DNA of 64,000 bases. It comes from Enterobacter hormaechei subsp. hoffmannii. GTDB taxonomy: Bacteria; Pseudomonadota; Gammaproteobacteria; Enterobacterales; Enterobacteriaceae. The notes beneath the pieces are model-generated. The model made no database searches. It saw nothing but the letters and a program-made list of their open reading frames with translations, and was not told where the DNA came from. Both the position numbers and the translations under genes were made by a program. The stretch's first letter is position 1. The number at the start of each line of letters is the position of its first letter. Of the stretch, positions 9,233-20,433 are shown piece after piece. The stretch lies in the NCBI RefSeq assembly GCF_001729745.1, contig NZ_CP017186.1, positions 1,240,001 through 1,304,000 of the forward strand. The letters are read 5' to 3'.

Positions 9233-10186
9233 TCAAAAAGTCTGGCGGATCACATTGATGACGTTTTCCAGCACCGGATCGCGCAGGCTTAGCTTGTTGT
9301 AATGCAGTGAGATTTCAATAGATTCCGTCGTAAGTTGACTTAATGGAATGCTCTCCAGTGGCCAGCACTTTTGAAGCAAAGTGAAGAGACGCACAGGCAT
9401 TATACAGAGCAAGTCGCTGCTGCTAATCAGGGCCGCGAGGGTAAACATATTGTAACTGCTAAAGCTGATCGGACGGTCCGGGAACAGTTCGTCAATACGT
9501 TGTCGCAGCGGATCCTGACCCTGTCCTTCGGACATAAATGTCGCATGTTCGTAATGGCGCAAATTTTCTGGCGTCAAAGGTGCGCTCAACGCAGGGTGAG
9601 CCTGACGACAAACGAGCGCCAGAGTGTCGGTATAAAGTACGTTATGCCCTAACGCTCTGGCCGTAAAGCTATTGCCGTCGATGATCAGGTCCGTCTGGAA
9701 TTGCGCCAGCTGTGTTTCCGGATCGGTGACGGGCACGTTGCGGATAAGCAACTGTGGCGCATGCTGTTTCACCGCCTGATAGATGGCCGGCATGACCAGA
9801 ACGCCCACTGAGGGAGAGGTGCCTATGGTGATAGTTCGTTGCTTATCGTAACTGCCGGTGAGATCCAGCGCGCCCAGTATTGATTCCAGACCCTGGCTGA
9901 TGTACTCGTGCAGATGGGTGGCGTACGCGGTTGGGGTTACGCCCTGGCCTTTACGAATAAATAACGGATCGGGAAATATCGCGCGCAATTTTTGAATTGA
10001 CTGGCTAATAGCAGAGGGCGTGAGATTAAGAATTTTCGCAGCATTAACGATACCTTTATGGACATATACCGCCTCAAAAATAGTCAATAAATTGAGATCA
10101 ATATTACGTAAAGTCCGAAAAATTTGCGGCTTATCTTCGCCGCTGGTTTCATTCAGGCGTTTGGCTGGTAAATTAGTAGGCTCCAC
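9233..10186 (-). CDS. ybeF: YbeF, LysR-family transcriptional regulator
   Basis: The GTG at 10186 gives 317 residues, equal to E. coli YbeF, and a GGAG lies 7 nt before it; a longer frame reaching 10294 lacks such support. The LysR helix-turn-helix lies at about residues 30-85 (RNIDLNLLTIFEAVY ... SAISQSIQKLR), followed by a periplasmic-binding-protein-like effector domain. It sits between lipA and lipB as in E. coli, on the same strand. Its effector and targets are not known to me. The C-terminal domain looks more diverged from E. coli than the HTH. Confidence 0.9.
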   Translation of the reverse strand: MEPTNLPAKRLNETSGEDKPQIFRTLRNIDLNLLTIFEAVYVHKGIVNAAKILNLTPSAISQSIQKLRAIFPDPLFIRKGQGVTPTAYATHLHEYISQGLESILGALDLTGSYDKQRTITIGTSPSVGVLVMPAIYQAVKQHAPQLLIRNVPVTDPETQLAQFQTDLIIDGNSFTARALGHNVLYTDTLALVCRQAHPALSAPLTPENLRHYEHATFMSEGQGQDPLRQRIDELFPDRPISFSSYNMFTLAALISSSDLLCIMPVRLFTLLQKCWPLESIPLSQLTTESIEISLHYNKLSLRDPVLENVINVIRQTF

Positions 10187-10477
10187 GCTCTTACTCCGTA
10201 TCCATTCACAATATGAATGATAGTTGAATTTATTTATTATGCTTGCAGAGATTCGTAAAGTGTTTAGTAAGTTTCCATTATTTATCGAAAACAAGCAGTT
10301 GGGTGATTGTCACGCACGTTACACGAAACCCGGTGATGGTTCTATTAAGGTTCTAATTAATATGTGACGCTAATATATGGGCGACTCGAAAATATAGAAT
10401 ATGCGGTTTATTGTAAAGCGTAAATGCGGTAATTAAGCAGTGGCTGGTCAAATAATTGAGCCACTGCCCAAGGTAAG
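10187..10477. other. AT-rich gap between lipB and ybeF
   Basis: No gene is supported. The gap is AT-rich (10200-10440) and probably holds the ybeF promoter. At about 10437-10468 the arms GCAGTGGC and GCCACTGC form a hairpin just past the lipB stop. It has no clear T-run and may be a weak terminator or 3' stabiliser for lipB. Confidence 0.5.
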
Positions 10478-11119
10478 TTAAGCAGCAATATATTCGTAGG
10501 TGGGATTGTTAAGCAGTGCTAAAAAGTTCTTCAGAAGCACGGGCCGGATATTGTCAGGCGTGGCGGTATCGACCCACTGGCGCATTTGCGTCATTTCCAT
10601 ACCGGCATACCCACATGGGTTGATGCGCTGGAAGGGGGCCAAATCCATATTGATATTCAGCGCCAGCCCGTGGAACGAGCAGCCTTTGCGGATACGCAGC
10701 CCCAGCGAACAGATCTTCATCTCTCCCACATAAACGCCCGGGGCATCGGCGCGAGGGTGAGCGTCAATATCGTACTCAGCCAGCGTATTCACCACGGTTT
10801 GCTCCAGTAAGGTCACGAGCTCACGCACGCCCAGCTTTCTGCGTTTCAGGTTAAGCAGAACATACATCACCTGCTGGCCCGGGCCGTGGTAGGTCACCTG
10901 TCCACCGCGATCGCTCTGGATCACCGGGATATCGCCCGTCATCAATAAATGTTCGGCTTTTCCTGCCTGGCCTTGAGTGAACACCGGCAGGTGTTCAACC
11001 AGCCAGATTTCATCAGGCGTGGTGTCATCGCGCCTGTCGGTAAAGTCATGCATAGCCTGAGAGACAGGCTCGTAAGGCTGTAGCCCAAGATGGCGGACAA
11101 GAATTTTATCCTGGTACAA
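10478..11119 (-). CDS. lipB: Octanoyltransferase LipB
   Basis: It transfers octanoate from acyl carrier protein to lipoyl domains, the first step of endogenous lipoate synthesis; LipA then adds sulfur. The 213-residue product has the catalytic dyad Lys135 (EMKICSLG) and Cys169 (NPCGYAG), and the conserved [12 protein letters not shown] motif at about 71-82. The acyl-enzyme thioester forms on Cys169 in known homologues. E. coli reportedly starts from the equivalent position. It lies 94 nt after ybeD on the same strand. Confidence 0.97.
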   Translation of the reverse strand: MYQDKILVRHLGLQPYEPVSQAMHDFTDRRDDTTPDEIWLVEHLPVFTQGQAGKAEHLLMTGDIPVIQSDRGGQVTYHGPGQQVMYVLLNLKRRKLGVRELVTLLEQTVVNTLAEYDIDAHPRADAPGVYVGEMKICSLGLRIRKGCSFHGLALNINMDLAPFQRINPCGYAGMEMTQMRQWVDTATPDNIRPVLLKNFLALLNNPTYEYIAA

Positions 11120-11213
11120 AAGGATGTCTCCGAAGACAAGGGAGAATAGGTAACGGGGAGTATATCACAGCGGGGAAGTGGGTTACCCGGCAAACCGGGT
11201 AACCGCAGAAGGA

Positions 11214-11477
11214 CTACAGCACCATACGAACAATTTCAATATTGCCGAGCTCTTCGTACAGCGTCTCAACCTGCTCAATGTGTGTCGCAGTGATGGTGAT
11301 TGAGACCGAGTGGTAGTTACCTTTGCTGCTCGGTTTGACTGATGGAGAGTAGTCGCCCGGCGCATGGCGCTGTACCACTTCAACCACCAGATCAACCAGC
11401 TCAGGTTTCGCCAGACCCATTACTTTGTAAGTAAAAGGGGTAGGGAATTCAAGCAGTTCGTTAAGTTTGGTTTTCAT
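11214..11477 (-). CDS. ybeD: YbeD, small ACT-like domain protein (DUF493)
   Basis: The ATG at 11477 gives 87 residues ([12 protein letters not shown]...), the length of E. coli YbeD; an upstream extension crosses the dacA terminator. The protein is a single alpha/beta domain that resembles ACT regulatory domains by structure in E. coli, with no known ligand. It is almost identical to the E. coli protein, so its role is conserved. It lies between dacA and lipB, and a link to lipoate metabolism has been suggested only from gene order. Confidence 0.95.
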   Translation of the reverse strand: MKTKLNELLEFPTPFTYKVMGLAKPELVDLVVEVVQRHAPGDYSPSVKPSSKGNYHSVSITITATHIEQVETLYEELGNIEIVRMVL

Positions 11478-11497
11478 GTCAGCTCCGGCGTGTGTAT

Positions 11498-11531
11498 AAA
11501 AAATAATAACTCCCGCCACGGGGCGGGAGTT
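11498..11531 (-). terminator. dacA terminator
   Basis: Read on the minus strand: ACTCCCGCC, a 4-nt loop, GGCGGGAGT, then a T-rich tract. It separates dacA from ybeD, so ybeD should have its own promoter. Confidence 0.88.
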
Positions 11532-11584
11532 TTACTGATACGTAGTATATGGGGATCAAAATCACACTTTCAAGTGTTCAATTT

Positions 11585-12796
11585 TTAACCAAACCAGTGA
11601 TGGAACATCAGCTTAATGTAATCAATGATTTTGCCGAAGAAATTGCCTTCAGGAATTTCCTCCAGCACCACCAGCGGGCGCTGATCGATGGTTTTGCCAT
11701 CCAGCTGGAAGTTGATGGTACCCACGACCTGATTCTTTTGCAGCGGGGCGTGCAGCTCGGTGGTATTCAGCACGTAGCTGGCTTTCAGATCTTTCATACG
11801 ACCGCGTGGGATCGTCAGATAGAGATCTTTGTCCACACCCAGGGAAGCACGGTCGTTATCGCCAAACCAGACAGGTTCAGAGGCAAATTCTTTACCGGCT
11901 TTCAGCGGATTCACGGTTTCGAAGAAGCGGAAGCCCCAGGTCAGCAGTTTTTTACTTTCCGTTTCGCGTCCTTTAAACGTGCGGCCTCCCATCACGGCAG
12001 AGATCAGACGCATCTGGCCTTCAGTGGCAGAAGCCACCAGGTTATAGCCGGCTTTGTCGGTGTGACCAGTTTTGATGCCGTCGACGTTCAGGCTATTGTC
12101 CCACAGCAGGCCGTTACGGTTGGTCTGACGAATGCCGTTGAAGGTGAACTCTTTCTCTTTGTAGATAGAGTACTCGTTTGGCACATCGCGGATCAGCGCC
12201 TGACCGATCAGCGCCATGTCACGCGCGGAGCTGTACTGACCTTCGGCGTCCAGGCCGTGAACGGTCTGGAAGTGGCTGTTTTTCAGGCCCAGCGCAGAGA
12301 CGTAGCTGTTCATCAGGCCCACAAACGCGTCCTGGCTGCCCGCTGCAAAATCGGCCATTGCCACGCAGGCGTCGTTACCGGACTGCAAGTTGATGCCACG
12401 GATAAGCTGAGAGACCGGAACCTGCATGCCTGGCTTCAGGAACATCAGCGATGAACCTTTGAACACCGGGTTGCCGGTTGCCCACGCATCGTTACCGATA
12501 GTCACCAGATCGGTTTCTTTAAATTTACCCGCTTTCATGGCCTGGCCAATAACATAGCTGGTCATCATTTTGGTCAGGCTGGCCGGGTCGCGGCGGGCAT
12601 CGGCGTTCTGTTCTGCCAGAACTTTGCCGGAGTTGTAATCAATCAGGATGTAGGATTCCGCGTCGATCTGCGGAACGCCAGGGATCATGGTCTTGATGTT
12701 CAGGTCATCCGCGTGAGCTGCGGAGAACGCAGCAGCGCAAAGGGCCGTGGTCAGCGCCATGCGCTGCACAAAACGAGCAGAAAAAGTGGTCTTCAT
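11585..12796 (-). CDS. dacA: PBP5, D-alanyl-D-alanine carboxypeptidase DacA
   Basis: This is the main periplasmic DD-carboxypeptidase, which trims pentapeptide side chains and helps keep cell shape uniform. The 403-residue precursor has a signal peptide (about 1-29, ending AHA). The penicillin-binding motifs are S73-L-T-K76, S139-G-N141 and K242-T-G244. The C-terminal amphipathic helix ([18 protein letters not shown]) anchors the enzyme to the outer face of the inner membrane. The E. coli protein is also 403 residues. It lies downstream of rlpA in the mrdA-mrdB-rlpA-dacA cell-wall cluster. Confidence 0.98.
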   Translation of the reverse strand: MKTTFSARFVQRMALTTALCAAAFSAAHADDLNIKTMIPGVPQIDAESYILIDYNSGKVLAEQNADARRDPASLTKMMTSYVIGQAMKAGKFKETDLVTIGNDAWATGNPVFKGSSLMFLKPGMQVPVSQLIRGINLQSGNDACVAMADFAAGSQDAFVGLMNSYVSALGLKNSHFQTVHGLDAEGQYSSARDMALIGQALIRDVPNEYSIYKEKEFTFNGIRQTNRNGLLWDNSLNVDGIKTGHTDKAGYNLVASATEGQMRLISAVMGGRTFKGRETESKKLLTWGFRFFETVNPLKAGKEFASEPVWFGDNDRASLGVDKDLYLTIPRGRMKDLKASYVLNTTELHAPLQKNQVVGTINFQLDGKTIDQRPLVVLEEIPEGNFFGKIIDYIKLMFHHWFG

Positions 12797-12935
12797 GGTC
12801 AGAACTACGACATCCGTGATGGAATTAAAAAAAGTGCCTTACTATAGCAAATGCTATACGGGCAGGCATCCGACTTTCATCATGAGAGTGTTAACGTGGT
12901 TTACACAAACTGACATTTCGGATACCACCGATTAA

Positions 12936-14042
12936 TTACTTCGCAACAGCGATAAACGACTGGAGCTGCGCCTCGCTCTGCAAACGCTGTTGCAGGGACG
13001 CTGCCTGCGATTTGCTGGCAAACGGACCCATCTGGATACGCCATACCGCACCGTTTTGCTCAACGCGGCCTGGCACGCCAAACTGCTGGCTTAAACGCTG
13101 CTGATACTGCTCTGCACGGGCCCGATCGCTGACGGCGCCAACCTGAACCACGTAGCTGCCGCTCGCCGTCGCAGGCGCCGCAGTCTGCGTAGCAGCCGGT
13201 GCGGTCACCGGGGCGGGTTGTGTAGCGGGTGCAGCAACAACGGGCGCAGGCGCTGGGGCAGGTTCATTTGATTCAATCACGCCCGGCGCTAACGTGGTGG
13301 GTGCACCAAGGAAACCACTGCTTTTCACCGGGGCGCCTGTCGCATCTTCACTTTGTAGCGTATCGTTGCTGATGGCGTGCACTTCACCCTGCGGCTGCGC
13401 GGGCTCTGCTGGCATTGAAGCGCCCCCCATACCACCGCTTAGATCCGGGCGTGCGGGCAGGGCGTAGGTCTGTTTCGCGACCGTGGTACAGGCCGTGCCC
13501 GGGCCAGACAGCGAACCATCCTGCGCCACGATAATCGGGTCGATACGCACTTTTGTATTATTTGAGGTATTCAGACGGTCGGCTGCCGCGCGTGACAGGG
13601 AGATCACGCGATCGTTGCCGTAAGGGCCACGATCGTTGATACGTACCACGATCATCCGGCCATTCGCCAGGTTAGTGATGCGCGCATAGCTTGGAATAGG
13701 CAGTGTCGGGTGTGCCGCCGTGATCTGCATCGGATCGAAGGTTTCACCTGACGCGGTCAGATTGCTGCCTGGCTCAGCGTCATAGATGGCAGCAAAGCCG
13801 GCCTGGCTGAAACGGGAAGGATCCTGAACGATTTTATAGCTTTTACCGTCGCGCTGATAATCCTGATTCACGCTGGCGTTCAGCGGTTCATAAACGGGAT
13901 CGGCACCGCTAATTTCAACAATCGGGCCATTACAGACCGCAGGCTGCGGCGGCGCGACGGTTGCCTGTTGCTGACCATCATCACTTGTACAGGCGGCAAG
14001 TAAACTTGCTGCGATGCAGATCCCCAGCCACTGCTTACGCAT
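12936..14042 (-). CDS. rlpA: RlpA, SPOR-domain septal lipoprotein
   Basis: The start at 14042 (MRKQWLG) gives a lipoprotein signal with lipobox LLAAC, Cys18; upstream in-frame codons overlap mrdB and would hide it. The 368-residue product has a double-psi beta-barrel domain at about 75-165 (YARITNLANGRMIVVRINDRGPYG region). A long Ala/Pro/Gln-rich linker follows, then a C-terminal SPOR domain at about 290-365 (YVVQVGAVSDRARAEQY) that binds glycan strands stripped of peptides at the septum. In Pseudomonas RlpA is a lytic transglycosylase; such activity has not been clear in E. coli. It follows mrdB after 16 nt. Confidence 0.95.
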   Translation of the reverse strand: MRKQWLGICIAASLLAACTSDDGQQQATVAPPQPAVCNGPIVEISGADPVYEPLNASVNQDYQRDGKSYKIVQDPSRFSQAGFAAIYDAEPGSNLTASGETFDPMQITAAHPTLPIPSYARITNLANGRMIVVRINDRGPYGNDRVISLSRAAADRLNTSNNTKVRIDPIIVAQDGSLSGPGTACTTVAKQTYALPARPDLSGGMGGASMPAEPAQPQGEVHAISNDTLQSEDATGAPVKSSGFLGAPTTLAPGVIESNEPAPAPAPVVAAPATQPAPVTAPAATQTAAPATASGSYVVQVGAVSDRARAEQYQQRLSQQFGVPGRVEQNGAVWRIQMGPFASKSQAASLQQRLQSEAQLQSFIAVAK

Positions 14043-14058
14043 TGCGATCCCCTTATTT

Positions 14059-15171
14059 TTATACGCTTTTGGACAACATTTTCCTGTGGGTATGGATCGA
14101 CATGACGATACCAAACCCGGCCATCAACACGATCAGTGCCGAGCCCCCGTAACTCACCAGCGGCAGCGGTACGCCAACAACCGGCAGAATACCACTCACC
14201 ATACCAATATTTACGAAGACATAAACGAACAAAATCAACATTAATCCACCCGCCATAACCCGGCCAAAGGTGGTCTGTGCGCGTGCGGCAATGTAGAGCC
14301 CACGCATGATCAACAGCACGTAGAGTGCAAGCAGCACCAGAATGCCAACCAGCCCTAACTCCTCAGCCAGAACGGCAAAGATAAAGTCGGTGTGGCGTTC
14401 CGGTAAAAATTCGAGCTGCGACTGTGTCCCGTGCAGCCAGCCTTTTCCGCGCAAGCCGCCGGAGCCAATCGCAATCTTCGACTGAATAATATGATAGCCT
14501 GCGCCCAGCGGATCGGTCTCGGGATCGAGCAGCATCATCACGCGCTGGCGCTGGTAATCATGCATCAGGAAGAACCAGAGAATAGGAATAAAGGCAGCCA
14601 GCAGGATCACCGCGATGCCGATCAGACGCCAGCTCAGGCCGGACAGGAACAGGACGAACAGGCCGGAGAGGGCGATGAGAATCGAGGTACCGAGGTCAGG
14701 CTGTGCGGCCACGAGCAGCGTCGGCAGGAAAATCAGCACCAGCGCAATGGCGGTATTCTTCAACGACGGCGGGCAGACGTCGCGGTTAATGAAGCGCGCC
14801 ACCATCAGCGGAACGGCGATTTTGGCGATTTCTGACGGCTGGAAGCGGACAATTCCCAGATCCAGCCAGCGTTGCGCCCCCTTCGAGATAGCACCGAACG
14901 CATCTACTGCCACCAGCAAAATGATACAGAAAATATAGAGATAGGGCGCCCAGCCCTCATACACGCGCGGTGGTATTTGCGCCATCACCACCATAATGAC
15001 CAGACCCATGGCGATCTGGCCAACTTTACGCTCCATCATGCCGATATCCTGGCCGCTGGCGCTCCAGATAACGAGGGCGCTGTACACCAGCAGAGCCAGC
15101 AGGATCAGCAGCATGGCAGGGTCGATGTGGATCTTGTCCCACAGCGATTTTTTATTCGGATTATCCGTCAT
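14059..15171 (-). CDS. mrdB: RodA, SEDS peptidoglycan polymerase
   Basis: A 370-residue inner-membrane SEDS glycosyltransferase that polymerises lipid II for side-wall elongation together with PBP2. About ten hydrophobic segments are visible, with the conserved [21 protein letters not shown] loop region (about 255-275) and the VSYGGSALI motif near the C-terminus. Length equals E. coli RodA. The start codon lies 2 nt after the mrdA stop, so the partner genes are tightly coupled. Confidence 0.98.
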   Translation of the reverse strand: MTDNPNKKSLWDKIHIDPAMLLILLALLVYSALVIWSASGQDIGMMERKVGQIAMGLVIMVVMAQIPPRVYEGWAPYLYIFCIILLVAVDAFGAISKGAQRWLDLGIVRFQPSEIAKIAVPLMVARFINRDVCPPSLKNTAIALVLIFLPTLLVAAQPDLGTSILIALSGLFVLFLSGLSWRLIGIAVILLAAFIPILWFFLMHDYQRQRVMMLLDPETDPLGAGYHIIQSKIAIGSGGLRGKGWLHGTQSQLEFLPERHTDFIFAVLAEELGLVGILVLLALYVLLIMRGLYIAARAQTTFGRVMAGGLMLILFVYVFVNIGMVSGILPVVGVPLPLVSYGGSALIVLMAGFGIVMSIHTHRKMLSKSV

Positions 15172-15173
15172 GA

Positions 15174-17075
15174 TTATTGGTCCTCCGCCGCAGCGGCTGC
15201 CGGGTTTTCAGCTGGCAGTTCGGTGTTGTTATCACCCAGCATGATGTGGTCGAGGATTTGACGCATGATGGTACCCACCGCCGGGCCTGCGCCGCCGTTC
15301 TCAAGAATCATCGCCACCGCAACTTGCGGGTTATCATAAGGGGCAAACGCCGTCATGAGCTTGTGGTCACGCAGACGTTCGGCAATTTTATGTGCGTTAT
15401 AGGTTTCATTCGCTTTCAGACCGAAGACCTGAGCCGTACCTGATTTCGCGGCAACCTTATACGGTGCGCCAGCGAAATATTTGTGCGCCGTCCCGTTAGG
15501 GCGGTTGGCTACGCCATACATGCCGTCTTTCGCGATTTCCCAGTACCCGGAATGAATGTCACCCACCGGCGGCTCGTGCGGCTGTATCCACGGCACTTTT
15601 TTGCCGTCTTCTACGGTGCTTTGCAGCAGGTGCGGTACTTTCACAACGCCATCGTTGATGAGGATCATCATCGCCTTGTTCATTTGCAGCGGCGTTGCCG
15701 TCCAGTAGCCCTGGCCGATCCCCACCGGAATGGTATCACCCTGATACCAGGGTTTTTTAAAGCGCTTCAGCTTCCATTCGCGGGTTGGCATGTTGCCGGA
15801 ACGTTCTTCCGCCAAATCTATACCGGTGTAATGTCCGTAGCCGAATTTGCTCATCCATTCAGACAGACGATCAATACCCATGTCGTAGGCGACCTGATAG
15901 AAGAAGGTATCCGCCGACTCCTCCAGTGATTTGGTCACGTTCAGATGGCCGTGACCCCATTTTTTCCAGTCACGGTAGCGTTTTTCAGAGCCAGGCAACT
16001 GCCACCAGCCAGGGTCAAACAGACTGGTATTACGGGTAATGACGCCCGCGCTCAGCGCAGAAACGGCGACATACGGTTTTACCGTTGAGGCTGGAGGATA
16101 AACCCCCTGCGTGGCGCGGTTCACCAGCGGGGTGTTTGGATCGTTGAGCAGGCCGGAGTAATCCTTGCTGGAGATGCCATCCACGAAGAGGTTCGGATCG
16201 TAGCTTGGCATAGAAACCATCGCCAGAATACCGCCGGTACGCGGGTCGGTCACGATCACGGCGGCCCGGCTACCCGCCAGCAGCGTTTCGATATACTGCT
16301 GTAGCTTCAGGTCGAGCGTCAGATAAACGTCATGTCCCGCCTGTGGGGGAACCTCTTTGAGCTGACGGATCACGCGGCCACGGTTGTTAACTTCAACCTC
16401 TTCATACCCGGTCTGACCGTGCAGGACATCTTCGTAATAACGTTCAATCCCAAGCTTGCCAATATCATGGGTTGCGGCGTAGTTAGCCAGCTTGCCGTCT
16501 TTATCAAGGCGTTCGACGTCTTTATCGTTAATTTTGGAGACGTAGCCTATGACGTGCGTCAGCGCGGAGCCGTAAGGATAGTAGCGACGTTTATAGCCTT
16601 TGACTTCCACACCGGGGAAACGGTACTGGTTAACGGCAAAACGGGCGACCTGCACTTCCGTCAGGTTGGTTTTTACCGGAATAGAGGTGAAGCGGTGAGA
16701 ACGTGCGCGCTCTTTTTTGAACGCAGCGATGTCGTCATCAGTCAGGTCGACAACGCTTCTCAGCGCGTTCAGCGTATCCTGCACGTTATCCACTTTCTCC
16801 GGCATCATCTCTATCTGGTAGATGGTGCGGTTTAGCGCCAGCGGGGTGCCGTTACGATCGTAGATAATGCCGCGGCTGGGCGCGATGGGTACCAGCTTGA
16901 TACGGTTTTCGTTTGAGCGGGTCTGGTAATCGGTATAGCGGACAATTTGCAGATTATAGAGGTTGGCGATCAGCACGCCGGTAAGCAGCAAAATCCCCGT
17001 AAAGGCGACCAGCGCCCGGCGCACAAACAGCGCGGACTCAGCCGTATAGTCGCGAAAAGAATTCTGTAGTTTCAT
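15174..17075 (-). CDS. mrdA: PBP2, elongasome transpeptidase
   Basis: A class B penicillin-binding protein that cross-links new peptidoglycan during elongation; it is the target of mecillinam. It has 633 residues with one N-terminal membrane anchor (about 20-43) and a dimerisation/pedestal region. The transpeptidase domain has the active serine in S330-T-V-K333, followed by the S-A-D motif and KSGTAQ near 540. Position of the nucleophile is identical to E. coli PBP2. It forms the MrdA-MrdB elongation complex and lies just downstream of rlmH. Confidence 0.98.
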   Translation of the reverse strand: MKLQNSFRDYTAESALFVRRALVAFTGILLLTGVLIANLYNLQIVRYTDYQTRSNENRIKLVPIAPSRGIIYDRNGTPLALNRTIYQIEMMPEKVDNVQDTLNALRSVVDLTDDDIAAFKKERARSHRFTSIPVKTNLTEVQVARFAVNQYRFPGVEVKGYKRRYYPYGSALTHVIGYVSKINDKDVERLDKDGKLANYAATHDIGKLGIERYYEDVLHGQTGYEEVEVNNRGRVIRQLKEVPPQAGHDVYLTLDLKLQQYIETLLAGSRAAVIVTDPRTGGILAMVSMPSYDPNLFVDGISSKDYSGLLNDPNTPLVNRATQGVYPPASTVKPYVAVSALSAGVITRNTSLFDPGWWQLPGSEKRYRDWKKWGHGHLNVTKSLEESADTFFYQVAYDMGIDRLSEWMSKFGYGHYTGIDLAEERSGNMPTREWKLKRFKKPWYQGDTIPVGIGQGYWTATPLQMNKAMMILINDGVVKVPHLLQSTVEDGKKVPWIQPHEPPVGDIHSGYWEIAKDGMYGVANRPNGTAHKYFAGAPYKVAAKSGTAQVFGLKANETYNAHKIAERLRDHKLMTAFAPYDNPQVAVAMILENGGAGPAVGTIMRQILDHIMLGDNNTELPAENPAAAAAEDQ

Positions 17076-17103
17076 CCGCTGCTTAAATTACCCTGGTCTG
17101 TCA

Positions 17104-17571
17104 TTACTCGCGGTGATAAGGGTGGTTGGTAGTGATGCTCCATGCGCGATACAAACTTTCTGCCACGAGAACCCGCACAAGCGGGTGGGGCAACGTCAGC
17201 GCCGAGAGTGACCAACTTTGTTCTGCTGCCGCTTTGCAGGCGGGAGATAACCCCTCTGGTCCGCCAATCAACAGACTGACATCACGACCATCCTGCTTCC
17301 AGCGCTCCAGTTCGTGCGCCAGCTGCGGCGTATCCCAGGGTTTTCCCGGGATATCGAGGGTCACGATGCGGTTTTTGCCTGCGGCAGCCAGCATCAGCTC
17401 TCCCTCTTTATCGAGAATACGTTTGATATCTGCGTTCTTGCCGCGCTTTCCTGCTGGGATCTCCACCAGTTCGAACGGCATATCTTTTGGGAAACGACGC
17501 AGATACTCAGTAAAACCGGTTTGTACCCAGTCCGGCATTTTGGTGCCGACGGCGACCAGTTGCAACTTCAC
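17104..17571 (-). CDS. rlmH: RlmH, 23S rRNA pseudouridine-1915 N3-methyltransferase
   Basis: A SPOUT-family methyltransferase that methylates the N3 position of pseudouridine 1915 in 23S rRNA on the assembled 70S ribosome. The 155-residue length and the [11 protein letters not shown] and [27 protein letters not shown] knot sequences in the C-terminal half are characteristic. It starts 3 nt after the rsfS stop, so ribosome silencing and ribosome modification genes are coupled, as in E. coli. Confidence 0.98.
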   Translation of the reverse strand: MKLQLVAVGTKMPDWVQTGFTEYLRRFPKDMPFELVEIPAGKRGKNADIKRILDKEGELMLAAAGKNRIVTLDIPGKPWDTPQLAHELERWKQDGRDVSLLIGGPEGLSPACKAAAEQSWSLSALTLPHPLVRVLVAESLYRAWSITTNHPYHRE

Positions 17572-17574
17572 GCA

Positions 17575-17979
<405 letters not shown>

Positions 17980-18160
17980 TCACCGCCCGGCTTTTGAAGG
18001 CGGGTATCATCCCACCCTCCGCCTGAGATTGCATCGCCATTTTTGTAAAACAATTTCTGTAAAGCAGCGATCGGCGGGAAAGTCTGGCAGCGGAGGATAT
18101 CAGTATGGCTTAGCCTGTCAAGGCAGGATAAACATTAACAGACAATTTCGCCGGTGATGA

Positions 18161-18817
18161 TCAGGCATCTGTACTTTTCTGATACAAACCGTGTGCGTGG
18201 ATATAGGCCAGCACGGGCGAGGGCAGGAGATCGTCACAGTCTAAACCCTGCTGGAGACGCTCGCGGATGAGGGTGGCGGAAATATCAAACCACGGCGTTT
18301 CAGCGAGGTAAATTTTCCCGGCGGGTAGACTGTGCAGGTCTTCTATATTGTCCGTCAGATGCGCGTCAAGCCACTGCTGATGCTGCGCGTCGCGCATGGT
18401 CAACGGGTAGCCCGGACGGCGGCAGACCAGCAGATGACTGTTTTCCAGAATGGTTTCGTACTGGTACCAGCTGGGAAAGTTGAGCAAGGAATCCTGGCCG
18501 ATGATAAACGCCAGCGGTTGCATGGGCCCCTGCTCAGCGCGCCACTCCCGCAGCGTTTGCGATGTCCAGGAAGGGGTATCCCTGCGCAATTCGCGCTCGT
18601 CCAGCGTGAAGAGAGGCTTATCTGCGATAGCCAGCGCGAGCATCGCTTTGCGCTGCTCGCTGGTTGCTTCTGGCTGAGGACGATGCGGAGGAACATTGTT
18701 GGGCATGATGATTACCCGCTGCAACCCAATCAAATTCGCGAGGATTTCTACCGGCTTAAGATGCCCATAGTGTACCGGGTCGAAGGTCCCGCCATACATT
18801 GCCTGTAAAGAATGCAT
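18161..18817 (-). CDS. nadD: NadD, nicotinate-nucleotide adenylyltransferase
   Basis: It converts nicotinate mononucleotide plus ATP to deamido-NAD, the penultimate step of NAD synthesis. The nucleotidyltransferase motif [12 protein letters not shown] lies at about residues 8-19, and the ISATLIRER motif near 180 closes the ATP site. I chose the ATG at 18817 ([11 protein letters not shown]), which aligns with the E. coli start; an ATG three codons upstream lies inside the holA end. The gene overlaps or touches the holA stop (18819). The product is 218 residues, a few longer than the 213 in E. coli because of a C-terminal tail. Confidence 0.96.
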   Translation of the reverse strand: MHSLQAMYGGTFDPVHYGHLKPVEILANLIGLQRVIIMPNNVPPHRPQPEATSEQRKAMLALAIADKPLFTLDERELRRDTPSWTSQTLREWRAEQGPMQPLAFIIGQDSLLNFPSWYQYETILENSHLLVCRRPGYPLTMRDAQHQQWLDAHLTDNIEDLHSLPAGKIYLAETPWFDISATLIRERLQQGLDCDDLLPSPVLAYIHAHGLYQKSTDA

Positions 18818-18818
18818 A

Positions 18819-19850
18819 TCACCCATCGATAAATACGTCTGCCAGCGCCTTATGGCAGAGCAGCAAAGAGAGGCTCTCCAGCTCCGCCCAGACAGACTGG
18901 CCGTAGTCCTGTTTTAACGTCAGTTCGGCGCGCATCAGAAGTTGCACTGCCTGACGCAACTGCTCCTGGCTAAGGCGGTTTATCGCCTCCGTGGTCATCG
19001 CCCGACGGTTCTGCCAGACGCGATGTTTATCGAATAAGGCGCGCAGGGGCGTATGTGCCGACTGACGTTTAAGGTTGTTCAGCAGCAGTAATTCGCGCTG
19101 GAGCGTGCGGAGCAGAATGACCGGCTCACTCCCTTCCAGGCGCAGCTGTTGCAGTATGTGCAGGGCTCGCTTACTTTTCGCCGACAGCAGCGCATCAACC
19201 CAGTGGAAGGGAGTAAAGTGCGCGGCATCATTCACCGCCTGTTCCACGCGCGGTAGCGTCAGCTTGCCATCGGGCCACAGCAGGGCGAGCCTGTCCAGCG
19301 CCTGCGCCAGTGCCAGAAGGTTGCCTTCATAGCAATAGCAAAGGAGCTGGCTGGCGGCCTCATCCAGCTGCAAATTGTGCTGCTTTGCTCGCGCGGCAAC
19401 CCATTTTGGCAGATGCGCCTGCTCTGGCGTCTGGCAGGAGACAAGCACCGCACTGGGGGCTAGCCGGGTAAACCAGGCCGCGTTTTCCTGCGCTTTTGTG
19501 AGTTTGTTGCCGCGTACGATAAGCAGCAGATCGCCGTGTAACAAACTCACCAGCATAGCCAGCTGTTCATTGATGGCAGCGTTAGGACCATTCTCAGGCA
19601 GCAGGATCTGGATTGTCTGACGAGAGGCAAACAGGCTCATGGCCTGACAAAGCGAGAAGATAGCGTTCCAGTCGGTACTGTTATCGATCTGGAACGTATG
19701 ATGCTCATCGAAACCCTGCGCGGCTGCCGCATGGCGAACCGCATCAAGGCTTTCCTGGAGTAACAGGGGGTCGTTGCCGAGTAGCAGATAGGCCGCGCGC
19801 AGCCCTTCGTTGAGCTGCGCGCGGAGTTGTTCAGGATACAACCTGATCAT
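18819..19850 (-). CDS. holA: DNA polymerase III delta subunit HolA
   Basis: The 343-residue clamp-loader subunit binds and opens the beta sliding clamp. The N-terminal MIRLYPEQL and the [18 protein letters not shown] region (about 20-40) carry the beta-binding element around Leu73-Phe74 (MSLFASRQ). The C-terminal domain holds the complex collar. Length matches E. coli delta. Its start shares one base with the lptE stop (TGATG), so the two are translationally coupled. Confidence 0.97.
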   Translation of the reverse strand: MIRLYPEQLRAQLNEGLRAAYLLLGNDPLLLQESLDAVRHAAAAQGFDEHHTFQIDNSTDWNAIFSLCQAMSLFASRQTIQILLPENGPNAAINEQLAMLVSLLHGDLLLIVRGNKLTKAQENAAWFTRLAPSAVLVSCQTPEQAHLPKWVAARAKQHNLQLDEAASQLLCYCYEGNLLALAQALDRLALLWPDGKLTLPRVEQAVNDAAHFTPFHWVDALLSAKSKRALHILQQLRLEGSEPVILLRTLQRELLLLNNLKRQSAHTPLRALFDKHRVWQNRRAMTTEAINRLSQEQLRQAVQLLMRAELTLKQDYGQSVWAELESLSLLLCHKALADVFIDG

Positions 19851-20419
19851 CAGTTACCCAGCGACGTTGGCATATCCGGCGTGCGGGCATCCGGTGTTTC
19901 GATGACGTCAGCGCCTTTTTTCGTCGACGCGGCAATGGTAGGCAGCTTACGGATCAGCTGCTCCGCAGCCTTATCGTACATCTCTTTGATGATAATCTGC
20001 TCTTCGGCGTCTTTCGCCAGCGCCGTCTGCGGGTTATCGAAGAACGAACGGTAGACTTTGGTACTGATAGGGTAAATATCTTTACCCGGTATCAGAACAG
20101 CCGCGCTAACGGTCAGCACCATCTGATATTCCGCCGTCCGCCCATCCTGGAAGATTGACGCAGTGTCTTTTGCCAGCGTTGATTTCAGGACGCGAAGCGA
20201 AGGAACATCCTGACGCAGGGTTCCCTTCTCGATCAGTTCAACATCGTTCAAACGCAGCTGGTTACGAATGGCCCGGCTCAGCGGTCCATTCGGATCGGAT
20301 GAGTCGAAGATCATTGTTTTCATCTGAGCAGGCACTGCCGTGGTATTGCGCAGGTGCCAGCCGCAGCCAGCGGTGACCAGCACCGCCAGAGATAAGAGTA
20401 TTGTTGCCAGGTGTCGCAC
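19850..20419 (-). CDS. lptE: LptE, LPS-assembly lipoprotein
   Basis: An outer-membrane lipoprotein that plugs the LptD barrel and helps place LPS in the outer leaflet. The 189-residue precursor has a signal with lipobox VTAGC, Cys19, followed by the conserved GWHLR. The rest is the two-layer alpha/beta fold of the family. It follows leuS by 14 nt and precedes holA with a one-base overlap, so it is part of the leuS-lptE-holA-nadD operon, as in E. coli. Confidence 0.97.
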   Translation of the reverse strand: MRHLATILLSLAVLVTAGCGWHLRNTTAVPAQMKTMIFDSSDPNGPLSRAIRNQLRLNDVELIEKGTLRQDVPSLRVLKSTLAKDTASIFQDGRTAEYQMVLTVSAAVLIPGKDIYPISTKVYRSFFDNPQTALAKDAEEQIIIKEMYDKAAEQLIRKLPTIAASTKKGADVIETPDARTPDMPTSLGN

Positions 20420-20433
20420 GTTTCCTCCCGCGC